In this document: positions 56,621-64,000 of the stretch, piece after piece
Layout: each line of letters starts with the position of its first letter
Position numbering within the stretch: the stretch's first letter is position 1
Assembly (NCBI GenBank): GCA_934378145.1
Contig: CAKXXW010000005.1
Coordinates: 27,444-91,443 of the forward strand
Source of the DNA: an uncultured Eubacteriales bacterium
GTDB taxonomy: Bacteria > Bacillota > Clostridia > Oscillospirales > CAG-272
Reading direction: 5' to 3'
Length of the DNA: 64,000 nt
Made by a program: the position numbers and the translations under genes
Notes under the pieces: generated by a model
Database searches by the model: none
Seen by the model: the letters and a program-made list of their open reading frames with translations, nothing else
What the model was told of the DNA's origin: nothing

Positions 56621-58294
56621 ATGAGCTGTCTTACTCTGAAAAAGTCAAACTGCAAAAACTGCTATAAATGCATCCGTCATTGCCCCGTAAAGTCGATACG
56701 CTTTTCGGGCAATCAGGCACATATAGTCGGCAACGAATGTATCCTCTGCGGTCAGTGCTTCGTCGTATGCCCGCAGAACGCAAAGCAGATCGTTGACGAT
56801 ACCGAAAAGGTAAAGGTTCTCATTCAGTCGGGCGATCCGGTCTATGTGAGCCTTGCACCTTCCTTCATCGCAAACTACACCGGGATCGGCATCAACGGTA
56901 TGAGAGCGGCACTCAAAAAGCTCGGCTTTGCCGATGCCGAAGAGACCGCGCTCGGCGCCTCGGTCGTCAAGACCGAATATGAAAAGATGCTCGCCGCTGG
57001 CGACCGCGACATAGTGATAAGCTCCTGCTGTCACTCGATAAACCTTCTGATACAGAAATACTTCCCCTCCGAGCTTCCTCTGCTCGCCGATGTGCTCTCT
57101 CCGATGCAGGCACACTGCACCTCTCTCAAGCAGCGTCATCCGGAAGCCAAGACGGTCTTCATCGGGCCATGCGTCGCAAAAAAGGACGAAGCCGAGCATT
57201 ACGCGGGGATCGTCGATGCCGTGCTTACCTACGAGGAGCTTACAAAGTGGCTTGAAGCCGAGCATATAACGCCCGAACCCGACATGGACGAGACAGAGGA
57301 AAGCCGTGCCCGCTTCTTCCCGACTACGGGCGGCATCCTCAAGACCATGGCGCAGAACGCCCCCGGATACACCTATGTTGCGATAGACGGAGTGGAAAAC
57401 TGCATGGCTGCCCTCCGCGATATCGAAAGCGGCAAGGTGCATAAATGCTTCATAGAAATGTCAGCCTGCATCGGAAGCTGCGTCGGCGGACCCGTTATGG
57501 AGAAATACCACCGCGCCCCGATCGCCGACTACACCGCCGTCGCACATTACACCGGAAAGAAGGACTTCAATGTTACCCAGCCCGACAGTGAGGAGATCAG
57601 AAAGATCTTCGAACCTATCGAGCTGAGGAACGGAACGCCCTCCGACGCCGAGATCGCCGAGATACTCAAGAAAATGGGCAAGAACCGCCCCGAGGATGAG
57701 CTCAACTGCGGCTCCTGCGGATACAACACCTGCCGCGAAAAGGCTATCGCGATCTATCACGGCAAGGCGGAGATCTCCATGTGCCTGCCTTACCTCAAGG
57801 ACAAAGCCGAGAGTTTCTCCGACTGCATAGTCAACAATACCCCGAACGGGCTCATCGTCGTGAACGATTCGCTCGAGGTACAGCAGATAAACGCCGCGGC
57901 AAGAAAGATCATGAACATCCGCTATTCCTCCGATGTTCTCGGAGATCAGCTCGTGCGGATCCTTGATCCCGCGCCCTTCCTCAAGGTCCTTGAGAGCAAG
58001 AGATCGCTCCGCGACTACCGGGTCTACCTTGCCGAATACAAGAAATATGTCGAACAGACGATAGTCTACGATATGAACTACCACATGCTCGTCTGCATTA
58101 TGAGAGATGTCACCGACGAAGAGAACGAGCGCGAAAAGAAGGAAAGCATCAGCCGCCAGACCGTCGAGATAGCCGACAAGGTCGTCGACAAGCAGATGAG
58201 GATAGTACAGGAGATAGCCTCACTGCTCGGAGAAACGGCTGCCGAAACGAAGATAGCCCTTACAAAGCTCAAGGAGAGTATTTCAGATGAATGA
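56621..58294 (+). CDS. hydS: Sensory-type [FeFe]-hydrogenase with PAS domain (HydS-like)
   Basis: 557 residues. Two [4Fe-4S] ferredoxin sites (Cys11, 14, 17, 21 and Cys40, 43, 46, 50), an H-cluster domain with L1 SSCCHS (Cys136, Cys137), L2 GPCVAKKDE (Cys184) and L3 EMSACIGSCVGG (Cys283, Cys287), an extra [4Fe-4S] domain (Cys363, 366, 371, 388), a PAS domain (about 400-510) and a helical C-terminus (about 515-557). This is the layout of putative hydrogen-sensing hydrogenases, described for example in Ruminococcus albus. It should sense H2 rather than turn it over and pass a signal through PAS and the helix. Its gene overlaps that of a SpoIIE-type phosphatase by 8 nt. Confidence 0.92.
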   Translation: MSCLTLKKSNCKNCYKCIRHCPVKSIRFSGNQAHIVGNECILCGQCFVVCPQNAKQIVDDTEKVKVLIQSGDPVYVSLAPSFIANYTGIGINGMRAALKKLGFADAEETALGASVVKTEYEKMLAAGDRDIVISSCCHSINLLIQKYFPSELPLLADVLSPMQAHCTSLKQRHPEAKTVFIGPCVAKKDEAEHYAGIVDAVLTYEELTKWLEAEHITPEPDMDETEESRARFFPTTGGILKTMAQNAPGYTYVAIDGVENCMAALRDIESGKVHKCFIEMSACIGSCVGGPVMEKYHRAPIADYTAVAHYTGKKDFNVTQPDSEEIRKIFEPIELRNGTPSDAEIAEILKKMGKNRPEDELNCGSCGYNTCREKAIAIYHGKAEISMCLPYLKDKAESFSDCIVNNTPNGLIVVNDSLEVQQINAAARKIMNIRYSSDVLGDQLVRILDPAPFLKVLESKRSLRDYRVYLAEYKKYVEQTIVYDMNYHMLVCIMRDVTDEENEREKKESISRQTVEIADKVVDKQMRIVQEIASLLGETAAETKIALTKLKESISDE

Positions 58295-59459
58295 TCTCTG
58301 CGCCGACATAGGCTACAAAAGCATCAACCACGCCGGCGAGCAGCTCTGCGGCGACCACATTGATGTCGTTGAGCAGGGCGAAGGCTCGACCGTCATAGTC
58401 CTTGCCGACGGACTCGGGAGCGGAGTCAAGGCGAGCATACTCTCTACCCTGACCTCGAAGATAATCTCGACCATGATGGCAGAGGGCCTGACCCTTGAGG
58501 ACTGCGTCGAGACTATCGCGCAGACCCTTCCGATATGCTCGGTGAGAGGCGTCGCCTACTCGACCTTCACGATAATGCACATAGTAAACAATCGCGAGAT
58601 GGAGCTTATCCAATATGACAACCCGATGGTGATCCTGCTCCGCGATTACAAAAACTATGATTACCAGAAAACCGAGATGAGCATCGGCGGAAAGAAGATA
58701 TACAAATCGGTCATAAACCTCTGCGAAAACGATATTTTCGTGGCTATGAGCGACGGATGCCCCCACGCCGGCATCGGCATCGCCTACAACTTCGGTTGGC
58801 GACGCGAGGATATAATCGACTATATGGAGACCGTCGCCGTCGCGGGATACACGGCAAAGACTCTCTCGACGATCCTTATCGACGAGGTCAACCGTCTGTA
58901 TGAAGCGAAACCGGGCGACGACGCGACAGCCTGCGTCGTGAAGATACGTAAGCGCGAGCCTATGAACCTTCTCTTCGGACCTCCGCGCGACCGCGACGAC
59001 TGCAACAGGATGATGTCGCTCTTCTTCTCGAAGGAGGGCAAGCACATAGTCTGCGGCGGCACGACATCTTCGATCGCCGCAAAATACCTCGGGAAGCCGA
59101 TAAAAACGAGCCTTGACTTTGCAAGGAGCGATATACCTCCCATAGCCGAGATAGAGGGAGTCGACCTTGTTACCGAGGGAGTCATCACGATAAACCGCGT
59201 CGTCGAATACGCTCACGACGCGCTCGGCGAAAACAAGCTCTATGAAAAATGGAGCTACGGTCACGACGGAGCGTCGATGATCTGCCGCCTGCTCTTTGAA
59301 GAGGCGACCGACATAAACTTCTTCGTCGGAAGAGCCGTCAACCCCGCCCACCAGAACCCCGACCTGCCGATAAACTTCAACATCAAGATGAACCTTGTGG
59401 AGGATCTTTCGGCTTGCCTCAAGAAGATGGGCAAACGCATTAAAGTCAGTTATTTCTGA
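58287..59459 (+). CDS. SpoIIE-family (PP2C) protein phosphatase with extra C-terminal domain
   Basis: 390 residues. PP2C/SpoIIE catalytic core with metal-binding residues Asp23, Asp41 (ADGLGSG), Asp156 (MSDG) and Asp211-Asp212 (GDDATA). Residues about 225-390 form a second domain with no recognised fold; it includes CGGTTSSIAAKYLGK. The gene overlaps the sensory hydrogenase gene by 8 nt and is followed by the second hydrogenase, so it is very probably the output enzyme of H2 sensing, removing phosphate from an unknown protein such as an anti-anti-sigma factor. No anti-sigma or STAS gene is in the window. Confidence 0.92.
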   Translation: MNDLCADIGYKSINHAGEQLCGDHIDVVEQGEGSTVIVLADGLGSGVKASILSTLTSKIISTMMAEGLTLEDCVETIAQTLPICSVRGVAYSTFTIMHIVNNREMELIQYDNPMVILLRDYKNYDYQKTEMSIGGKKIYKSVINLCENDIFVAMSDGCPHAGIGIAYNFGWRREDIIDYMETVAVAGYTAKTLSTILIDEVNRLYEAKPGDDATACVVKIRKREPMNLLFGPPRDRDDCNRMMSLFFSKEGKHIVCGGTTSSIAAKYLGKPIKTSLDFARSDIPPIAEIEGVDLVTEGVITINRVVEYAHDALGENKLYEKWSYGHDGASMICRLLFEEATDINFFVGRAVNPAHQNPDLPINFNIKMNLVEDLSACLKKMGKRIKVSYF

Positions 59460-59477
59460 CACGGAGATACAAAAAAG

Positions 59478-60899
59478 ATGAGAATTTTCGATACAAAAGT
59501 ACAGGTACTCAAATACAAAGTCCTTCGTGAAGTAGCGCGTCAGGCATGGGCAGAGACCCTTTCGGAAAACGCGATCGACATCCCGCGAATGATAGTCCCC
59601 GGTAAGGTGCCGACCATGCGCTGCTGCGTTTACAAGGAGCGTGCGATCCTTGCAGAGCGCGTAAAGCTCGCCATGGGAGGCAACAAGAGCAATCCGAATG
59701 TCATTGAGGTCATCGACATCGCCTGCGACGAATGTCCCATGGGCGGATACGAGGTCACGAACGCCTGCCGCGGGTGCCTCGCGCACAGGTGCGAGGATGC
59801 CTGCCGCTTCGGCGCCATCACCTTCGACGAAAACCATGTCGCCCACATCGACAAGACGAAATGCAAAGAGTGCGGCGCCTGCTCAAAGGTCTGCCCCTAC
59901 AATGCTATCCACAACTACAAGCGCCCCTGCGAGACAGCCTGCAAGGTCAAGGCGATCTCTATGGGCGACGAAAAGCAGGCGTGTATCGACAACTCGAAGT
60001 GCATCTCCTGCGGCGCCTGCGTCTATCAGTGTCCCTTCGGCGCCATCAGCGACAAGTCCTACATCCTGAATGTAATTGATATGCTCAAGGGCAGCCACGG
60101 CAACAAGAACTACAAGATCTACGCCGTCGTCGCCCCCTCGATATCGAGTCAGTTCACCTACGCAAAGCTCGGGCAGGTCATAACCGGACTCCGCGAGCTT
60201 GGCTTCCATACGGTTATAGAGGCAGCCCTCGGCGCCGATATGGTCGCGCAGGCGGAATCGAAAGAGCTTGCCGAGAAGGGCTTCCTTACAAGCTCCTGCT
60301 GTCCCGCCTTCGTCGATTTCATCCACAAGAACTTCCCCGACCTCGTGCCGCTGATCTCGCATAACCTCTCGCCTATGGCGACCATTGCGAAATACATAAA
60401 GGAACACGAGGAACACAGCAGGATCGTCTTCATCGGTCCCTGCACGGCTAAAAAAGCCGAGGCTAAGCTCGACAAGGTCAAGCCCTATGTCGACGCGGTG
60501 CTGACATTTGAGGAGCTTCAGGCACTCTTTGACAGCCGCGACATCGACATTACAACGCTCACCGAGGGCGTGCTTGACAATGCCTCCTACTTCGGACGCA
60601 TCTTTGCCCGCAGCGGAGGACTTTCCGACGCGGTCGCCGAGGGACTCAAGGAACAGGGCATCGACTTTGCCTTAAAACCCTGCGCCTGCGACGGTATCGA
60701 GCAGTGCAAGCTCGCGCTCATGATGAAGAGCAAGGGCAGGCTTGACGCCAACTTCATCGAGGGAATGGCGTGTGTCGGAGGCTGTATCGGCGGAGCCGGA
60801 TGCCTCACCCATGGCGATAAAAATAAGGCAGAGGTCGACAAGTACGGCAAGGAAGCCTACGAGAAGACCATCGCCGACGCCGTTTCGGTCCTTAAATAA
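59478..60899 (+). CDS. [FeFe]-hydrogenase, group B type
   Basis: 473 residues. Cys-rich N-terminus with several candidate [4Fe-4S] sites: Cys97-100-105-109, Cys129-132-135-139 and Cys175-178-181-185, plus Cys83/86 and Cys151/155. The H-cluster domain has L1 TSSCCPAFV (Cys274, Cys275), L2 IGPCTAKK (Cys322) and L3 EGMACVGGCIGGAG (Cys432, Cys436). The layout fits the group B1/B3 [FeFe]-hydrogenases of Clostridia, whose physiological role is not established. It probably catalyses ferredoxin-linked H2 turnover. It ends the redox operon and is followed by terminators. The H-cluster maturases HydEFG are not in the window. Confidence 0.93.
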   Translation: MRIFDTKVQVLKYKVLREVARQAWAETLSENAIDIPRMIVPGKVPTMRCCVYKERAILAERVKLAMGGNKSNPNVIEVIDIACDECPMGGYEVTNACRGCLAHRCEDACRFGAITFDENHVAHIDKTKCKECGACSKVCPYNAIHNYKRPCETACKVKAISMGDEKQACIDNSKCISCGACVYQCPFGAISDKSYILNVIDMLKGSHGNKNYKIYAVVAPSISSQFTYAKLGQVITGLRELGFHTVIEAALGADMVAQAESKELAEKGFLTSSCCPAFVDFIHKNFPDLVPLISHNLSPMATIAKYIKEHEEHSRIVFIGPCTAKKAEAKLDKVKPYVDAVLTFEELQALFDSRDIDITTLTEGVLDNASYFGRIFARSGGLSDAVAEGLKEQGIDFALKPCACDGIEQCKLALMMKSKGRLDANFIEGMACVGGCIGGAGCLTHGDKNKAEVDKYGKEAYEKTIADAVSVLK

Positions 60900-60911
60900 T
60901 CTTTCCAACAT

Positions 60912-60932
60912 AAAAAAAGCACCCGAAGGTGC
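60912..60932 (-). terminator. Minus-strand terminator facing the mobile element
   Basis: Read on the minus strand: GCACC, TTCG tetraloop, GGTGC, then TTTTTTT. It would stop transcripts arriving from the recombinase gene before they run antisense into the hydrogenase. A second GGTGC (60962-60966) could form an alternative larger stem. Confidence 0.8.
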
Positions 60933-60976
60933 ACCTGCGATAAAGCAGGCAGCCCATGGGCGGTGCTTGGGGAGAC

Positions 60977-61016
60977 GGCATGGCAGATTGATTCTGCCGT
61001 GCCGTTTTTCTGTTTT
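60977..61016 (+). terminator. Terminator of the redox/hydrogenase operon
   Basis: GGCATGGCAGA, loop TTGAT, TCTGCCGTGCC (one T-G pair), followed by GTTTTTCTGTTTT. Confidence 0.88.
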
Positions 61017-61081
61017 CACTTGTTTTGCTTATACTTTTACGCATTTTTGCGCAGCTTGCTATCGTTACGATACTTTTGCTC

Positions 61082-61123
61082 ACGCCGACACGGATTTCAG
61101 AGTGTCGGCGTTTTTATGTTTTT
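61082..61123 (+). terminator. Second plus-strand terminator
   Basis: ACGCCGACAC / GTGTCGGCGT, 10-bp stem with a 10-nt loop, followed by TTTTATGTTTTTT. It lies between the host operon and the recombinase gene and may belong to the mobile element end. Confidence 0.8.
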
Positions 61124-61133
61124 TCAGTATTCG

Positions 61134-62858
61134 TTACCCGTTTACCCGAATGTTCGTATTGGCAGTGTCTCCCGCGTAAACTCTTGTTCTGTTTCTGCCG
61201 GTTTTCAGGTGTTCCTGAAACAGTCGTTCCATTTCCTCCGGGTCGGAGGGGTAGATGATGCCGACGCCGGAATAGTAGATGTCGATGTCCTGATGCCTCA
61301 CGCCGTCGATCTTCCTCGCTTCATGTACCACGATCTTTGAAACAAAGCGGTGGACAAGCTCAGGTGTCAGCACGGTCGGCTCCGTGACCGACTTCACCAT
61401 GCGGATGAACTTTCCGATCCCTTCGGTCTGTTCCTCGGATGCCGCAAGTTCGGCTTTCATAGCTTCGACAGCTGTTTTCTTTTCCGACTGTTCGGTTTCA
61501 TACCCGGCAGAGAGCGTTTGGAATCGCTCGTCGGATATTTTGCCGGAAACATTGTCCTCGTATAGTCTGCGAAACAGCAGATCAAGCTCGGCGATCCGTT
61601 TCTCCGCCTTTTCCAGCTCGCGCTTCTTCCGTGCCTGTTCTTTTTTCTGTTCCTCCAGCGAGCGGTTTTGCAGTTCTTCGGCAAAGCGATTTTCAAATGT
61701 TCTTACATACCAGAACACGCGGCGCATGCTTTCAAGCACCGCTTTCTGTATATAGACATCGCGGATGAAATGAGCGGTACATTTGCCCTTGGTTTTTCGT
61801 GCGGACGAGCAGGTGAACCAATTCTGCTCCGGTCTGAAGTTTTTCGCCGTACAGAAATAGAGTTTTTCACCGCAGTCGGCACAGAACACCATACCGGAAA
61901 ACAGGCTTTGCTTTCCCTCACGGGTCGGTCTGCGCTTGTTTTTGCGAAGCTCCTGAACCTGCTCAAATGTGGCACGGTCAATGATGGCGGGATGGGTGTC
62001 GGGAAAGACTTTCCAATCCTCTTTCGGGCGGTCGATCTTCTTTTTGTTTTTGAAGGATTTTGTGGTAGAGCGAAAATTGACGGTATCGCCCGTGTATTCC
62101 TGCCGCTCCAGCATATCGGCGACGGCGGTCTGTACCCACCTGCCCGGGACAGCCGGCTGTGACGGAAAATGATACCCCAAGGCATTGAAATGCTCGGCGG
62201 GTGTCGGTATCCCTTCGGCTGTCAGTCTGTCGGCAATCTGCGTTGGTCCGAAGCCCTGCATACAGAGATCAAATACCTTTCTTACCACCTCCGCTGCTTC
62301 CTCATCGACGATCCATTTCATTTTGTCCTCCGGATTTTTCAGATAACCGTATGGCGGAGTCGTCGACAGCGGAACGCCGGATTCGCCTTTGCTGCGGAAT
62401 ACCGCCCGAACCTTTTGTGAGGTGTTCTTGGCGTGCATTTCGTTGAACCAGTCCTGCACGGGCAGAAAGTCACTCAGCCCTTTTGCGGAATCGATATTGT
62501 CCATAATGGCGATATATCGCACGCCCATACGGTCAAATTCTTCTTCCAGCAGTTGCCCGACGACCAACCGGTTTCTGCCGAGCCTTGAATGATCTTTTAC
62601 GATCAGGGTGCCGACTTTGCCCGCCTCGGCAAGCTCCATGAACTCCATAAAAGCAGGACGGGCAAAATTTGTGCCGGACCATCCGTCATCGACAAAAAAT
62701 CTTGTGTTTTGAAATCCGTTTTCTTTTGCGTAACGCGCAAGTATATTTTTCTGATTGGTAATGGAATTGCTCTCGCCCTCCGATTCGTCGTCTCTGGAGA
62801 GACGGCAATAGAGCGCGGTGATCTTCGTATCCGACATCGGTGTATTTTTCATTTTCAT
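61134..62858 (-). CDS. Large serine recombinase
   Basis: 574 residues. N-terminal resolvase domain with catalytic Ser21 in YCRLSRDDE and the conserved KDHSRLGRNR; a Recombinase domain (about 170-300); a zinc ribbon (CADC, later C-x-S and KGKC; about 328-375); a coiled coil (about 400-480); and a C-terminal DUF4368-like region with VHRFVSKIVVHEAR. This architecture performs integration and excision of conjugative transposons and phages. AAAGGAG precedes the ATG. Full length, no frameshift. It is the last gene of a minus-strand group that reads toward the host chromosome. Confidence 0.94.
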   Translation of the reverse strand: MKMKNTPMSDTKITALYCRLSRDDESEGESNSITNQKNILARYAKENGFQNTRFFVDDGWSGTNFARPAFMEFMELAEAGKVGTLIVKDHSRLGRNRLVVGQLLEEEFDRMGVRYIAIMDNIDSAKGLSDFLPVQDWFNEMHAKNTSQKVRAVFRSKGESGVPLSTTPPYGYLKNPEDKMKWIVDEEAAEVVRKVFDLCMQGFGPTQIADRLTAEGIPTPAEHFNALGYHFPSQPAVPGRWVQTAVADMLERQEYTGDTVNFRSTTKSFKNKKKIDRPKEDWKVFPDTHPAIIDRATFEQVQELRKNKRRPTREGKQSLFSGMVFCADCGEKLYFCTAKNFRPEQNWFTCSSARKTKGKCTAHFIRDVYIQKAVLESMRRVFWYVRTFENRFAEELQNRSLEEQKKEQARKKRELEKAEKRIAELDLLFRRLYEDNVSGKISDERFQTLSAGYETEQSEKKTAVEAMKAELAASEEQTEGIGKFIRMVKSVTEPTVLTPELVHRFVSKIVVHEARKIDGVRHQDIDIYYSGVGIIYPSDPEEMERLFQEHLKTGRNRTRVYAGDTANTNIRVNG

Positions 62859-62910
62859 TGACTCCTTTCGTTCCGATCGGTTTGTCGGATGCGGCGAATT
62901 GCAGATTTAC

Positions 62911-63405
62911 TTATGATTGTGTATTTGCCACGCGCTTGACGGTGTCCGCTACCGTTTCCTCGGTTTTCCCCTCAAAGCAGGAACGGACATGAAGCACGGT
63001 CGTGCCGAAATTCATATCGAAATCCATTCTGTTAAAACGGTCCATGCGACGGAAGTATGCGATGCGCTCGTCCCGCGACAGCTTCATTAGTGCCTCGGTC
63101 TCCTCATCTACCGCGCAAAGCAGCTTTTCCATTTCGGGAGAGCCGTCAAGTAGCCATATTTCACCGCGACGGTCAAGCCACACGCGATAGCGCATTTTCA
63201 TCCGCAGGCGGGTTAACCATCCGGCGCTCCGATACTCCGGCGTTTCTTCAAAGTGGTCGATGGCGTAGCGTTCAAGCTCTGCCTGCTTTCGTTTTTTCAC
63301 TTCCCGTTCGTCGCGTATAACCTTCCATTCCTCATCGGTAATGCCCTTGGGTTTGGAATCTGTCAATAGTCGTATGAACCGACGAAAGCGTTCCTTCACT
63401 TGCAT
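62911..63405 (-). CDS. Uncharacterised mobile-element protein
   Basis: 164 residues from the ATG at 63405 with AGGAGGAGG upstream; a longer in-frame start (63474) overlaps the repressor stop and was rejected. Highly charged, no signal peptide or membrane segment. The N-terminal half is Lys/Arg-rich (KVIRDEREVKKRKQAE) and probably helical; the middle has WLTRLRMKMRYRVWLDRRG. No known family was recognised. It lies between the repressor and the recombinase genes, so it may be a regulator or accessory factor for the element. Confidence 0.75.
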   Translation of the reverse strand: MQVKERFRRFIRLLTDSKPKGITDEEWKVIRDEREVKKRKQAELERYAIDHFEETPEYRSAGWLTRLRMKMRYRVWLDRRGEIWLLDGSPEMEKLLCAVDEETEALMKLSRDERIAYFRRMDRFNRMDFDMNFGTTVLHVRSCFEGKTEETVADTVKRVANTQS

Positions 63406-63470
63406 ATGACCTCCTCCTTGTTTTTTATTTGACCGCCTTTTGTAAAAAGGCAATGCTTGCTGAAACGGCT

Positions 63471-64000
63471 TCACAGTGATTTGATGACCTTGATCGCCAC
63501 GCCCTGAATGGTCACATTGTGTTCCAGCCGGTCAGGGTAGTCCGGATTTTCGGCGTGCAACAGATAAGCCTGTTTGTCTGGCAGATAGGTGACGGTTTTG
63601 AGCAAAGTTTCCCGCCCGTCCACAAGTACGACGGCATAGTCTCCGTCCTTGCAGGTGTTCTGCTCACGAACGATCACAAGGTCGCCGTCATCCACGCCGA
63701 TGCCTGTCATAGAGTCACCCTTGGCGGTGAGGATGAAGAATGTTCCGTCGCCGACGAGCGATTTGGGCAGCGGCAGTACCTCTGCGGGTTCCACATTGAC
63801 TTCGGTCGGCAAACCGCACGACACGGTGCTGTCATACCGGGCAGCAGGCGTGATGTCGTTCATGACACGGGAAAGGTTGGTTTCAATGCTCCGCCTGCCG
63901 TTGTATTCGATCTCGCCGTGCGTCTTCATATCGGTCAGATAGCGTTGCACTGCAGTCTTGGATATTCCCGTGCCTGCGGCAATGTCGCGCACGGTCGGGG
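63471..64000 (-). CDS. LexA/CI-type S24 repressor, 5' end outside window
   Basis: At least 176 residues are visible. The reading stays open to the window edge (PTVRDIAAG continues the helix-turn-helix), so the GTG at 63992 is probably not the true start. Numbered from that GTG: helix-turn-helix (about 1-25), a Cys59-Gly60 self-cleavage site (VSCGLP), and the S24 catalytic pair Ser94 (GDSMTG) and Lys132. The spacing fits LexA/UmuD/CI proteins. It should repress element genes until activated RecA triggers self-cleavage during DNA damage. Confidence 0.92.
   Translation of the reverse strand, partial: PTVRDIAAGTGISKTAVQRYLTDMKTHGEIEYNGRRSIETNLSRVMNDITPAARYDSTVSCGLPTEVNVEPAEVLPLPKSLVGDGTFFILTAKGDSMTGIGVDDGDLVIVREQNTCKDGDYAVVLVDGRETLLKTVTYLPDKQAYLLHAENPDYPDRLEHNVTIQGVAIKVIKSL

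Larger units (their letters stand above)
61134..64000 (-). mobile_element. End of an integrated mobile element (serine-recombinase type), partial
   Basis: Three minus-strand genes with a style different from the host surface genes: a LexA/CI-type repressor, a small unknown protein and a large serine recombinase. This set is typical of one end of an integrative conjugative element or prophage. Such recombinases usually lie beside the attachment site, so the junction with the chromosome is probably between 60,900 and 61,133. No second copy of an att core can be identified because the other end is outside the window. Confidence 0.7.

Overview
The window comes from an anaerobic, fermentative, Gram-positive-type bacterium, most likely an uncultured gut Clostridia. 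The evidence is a set of [FeFe]-hydrogenases, an AdhE, a Rex repressor, strong Shine-Dalgarno sequences with sigma-A promoters, and many large lipoproteins carrying BspA-type leucine-rich repeats (LRRs) and InlB-like repeats. No CRISPR array, rRNA or tRNA gene was recognised. A genus cannot be named from the sequence alone.

Region 1 (1-17.4 kb, minus strand) reads as one nine-gene operon: a small lipoprotein, an oversized oligopeptide-binding lipoprotein, OppB/C/D/F-type ABC transporter genes, a one-helix membrane protein, a roughly 2,320-residue subtilisin-like protease fused to LRRs with a Cys/Gly-helix-Lys tail, and an LRR lipoprotein that runs out of the window. The natural reading is surface capture and digestion of proteins coupled to peptide import. 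Region 2 (17.3-18.7 kb) is a 1.4 kb divergent noncoding stretch with promoters and palindromes.

Region 3 (18.7-44.3 kb, plus strand) holds a 3,064-residue LRR lipoprotein with its own promoter and terminator. A second operon follows: a membrane protein, a MoxR AAA+ ATPase, a DUF58 protein, two membrane VWA proteins and an LRR lipoprotein, several joined by stop-start overlaps. Next comes a 1,702-residue repeat lipoprotein whose start codon is separated from its Shine-Dalgarno sequence by a hairpin. A perfect bidirectional terminator separates this from recG.

Region 4 (44.3-50.8 kb) has recG, a signal-peptide-less cell-wall amidase, a 470 bp array of nested inverted repeats, yajC, and a cytoplasmic sulfatase with a LysR regulator. 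The promoters here are paired back to back and close to consensus.

Region 5 (50.9-60.9 kb, plus strand) is a redox operon: rex, adhE, an APH-fold kinase-like protein, two single-domain [2Fe-2S] proteins, an LDH/MDH-family dehydrogenase, a PAS-containing sensory-type [FeFe]-hydrogenase, a SpoIIE-family phosphatase and a group-B-type [FeFe]-hydrogenase. It looks like a hydrogen- and NADH-responsive fermentation module in which the sensory hydrogenase may signal through the phosphatase.

Region 6 (about 61-64 kb, minus strand) is the end of a mobile element: a large serine recombinase, a small unknown protein and a LexA/CI-type S24 repressor cut by the window edge. A cluster of terminators insulates it from the hydrogenase operon.
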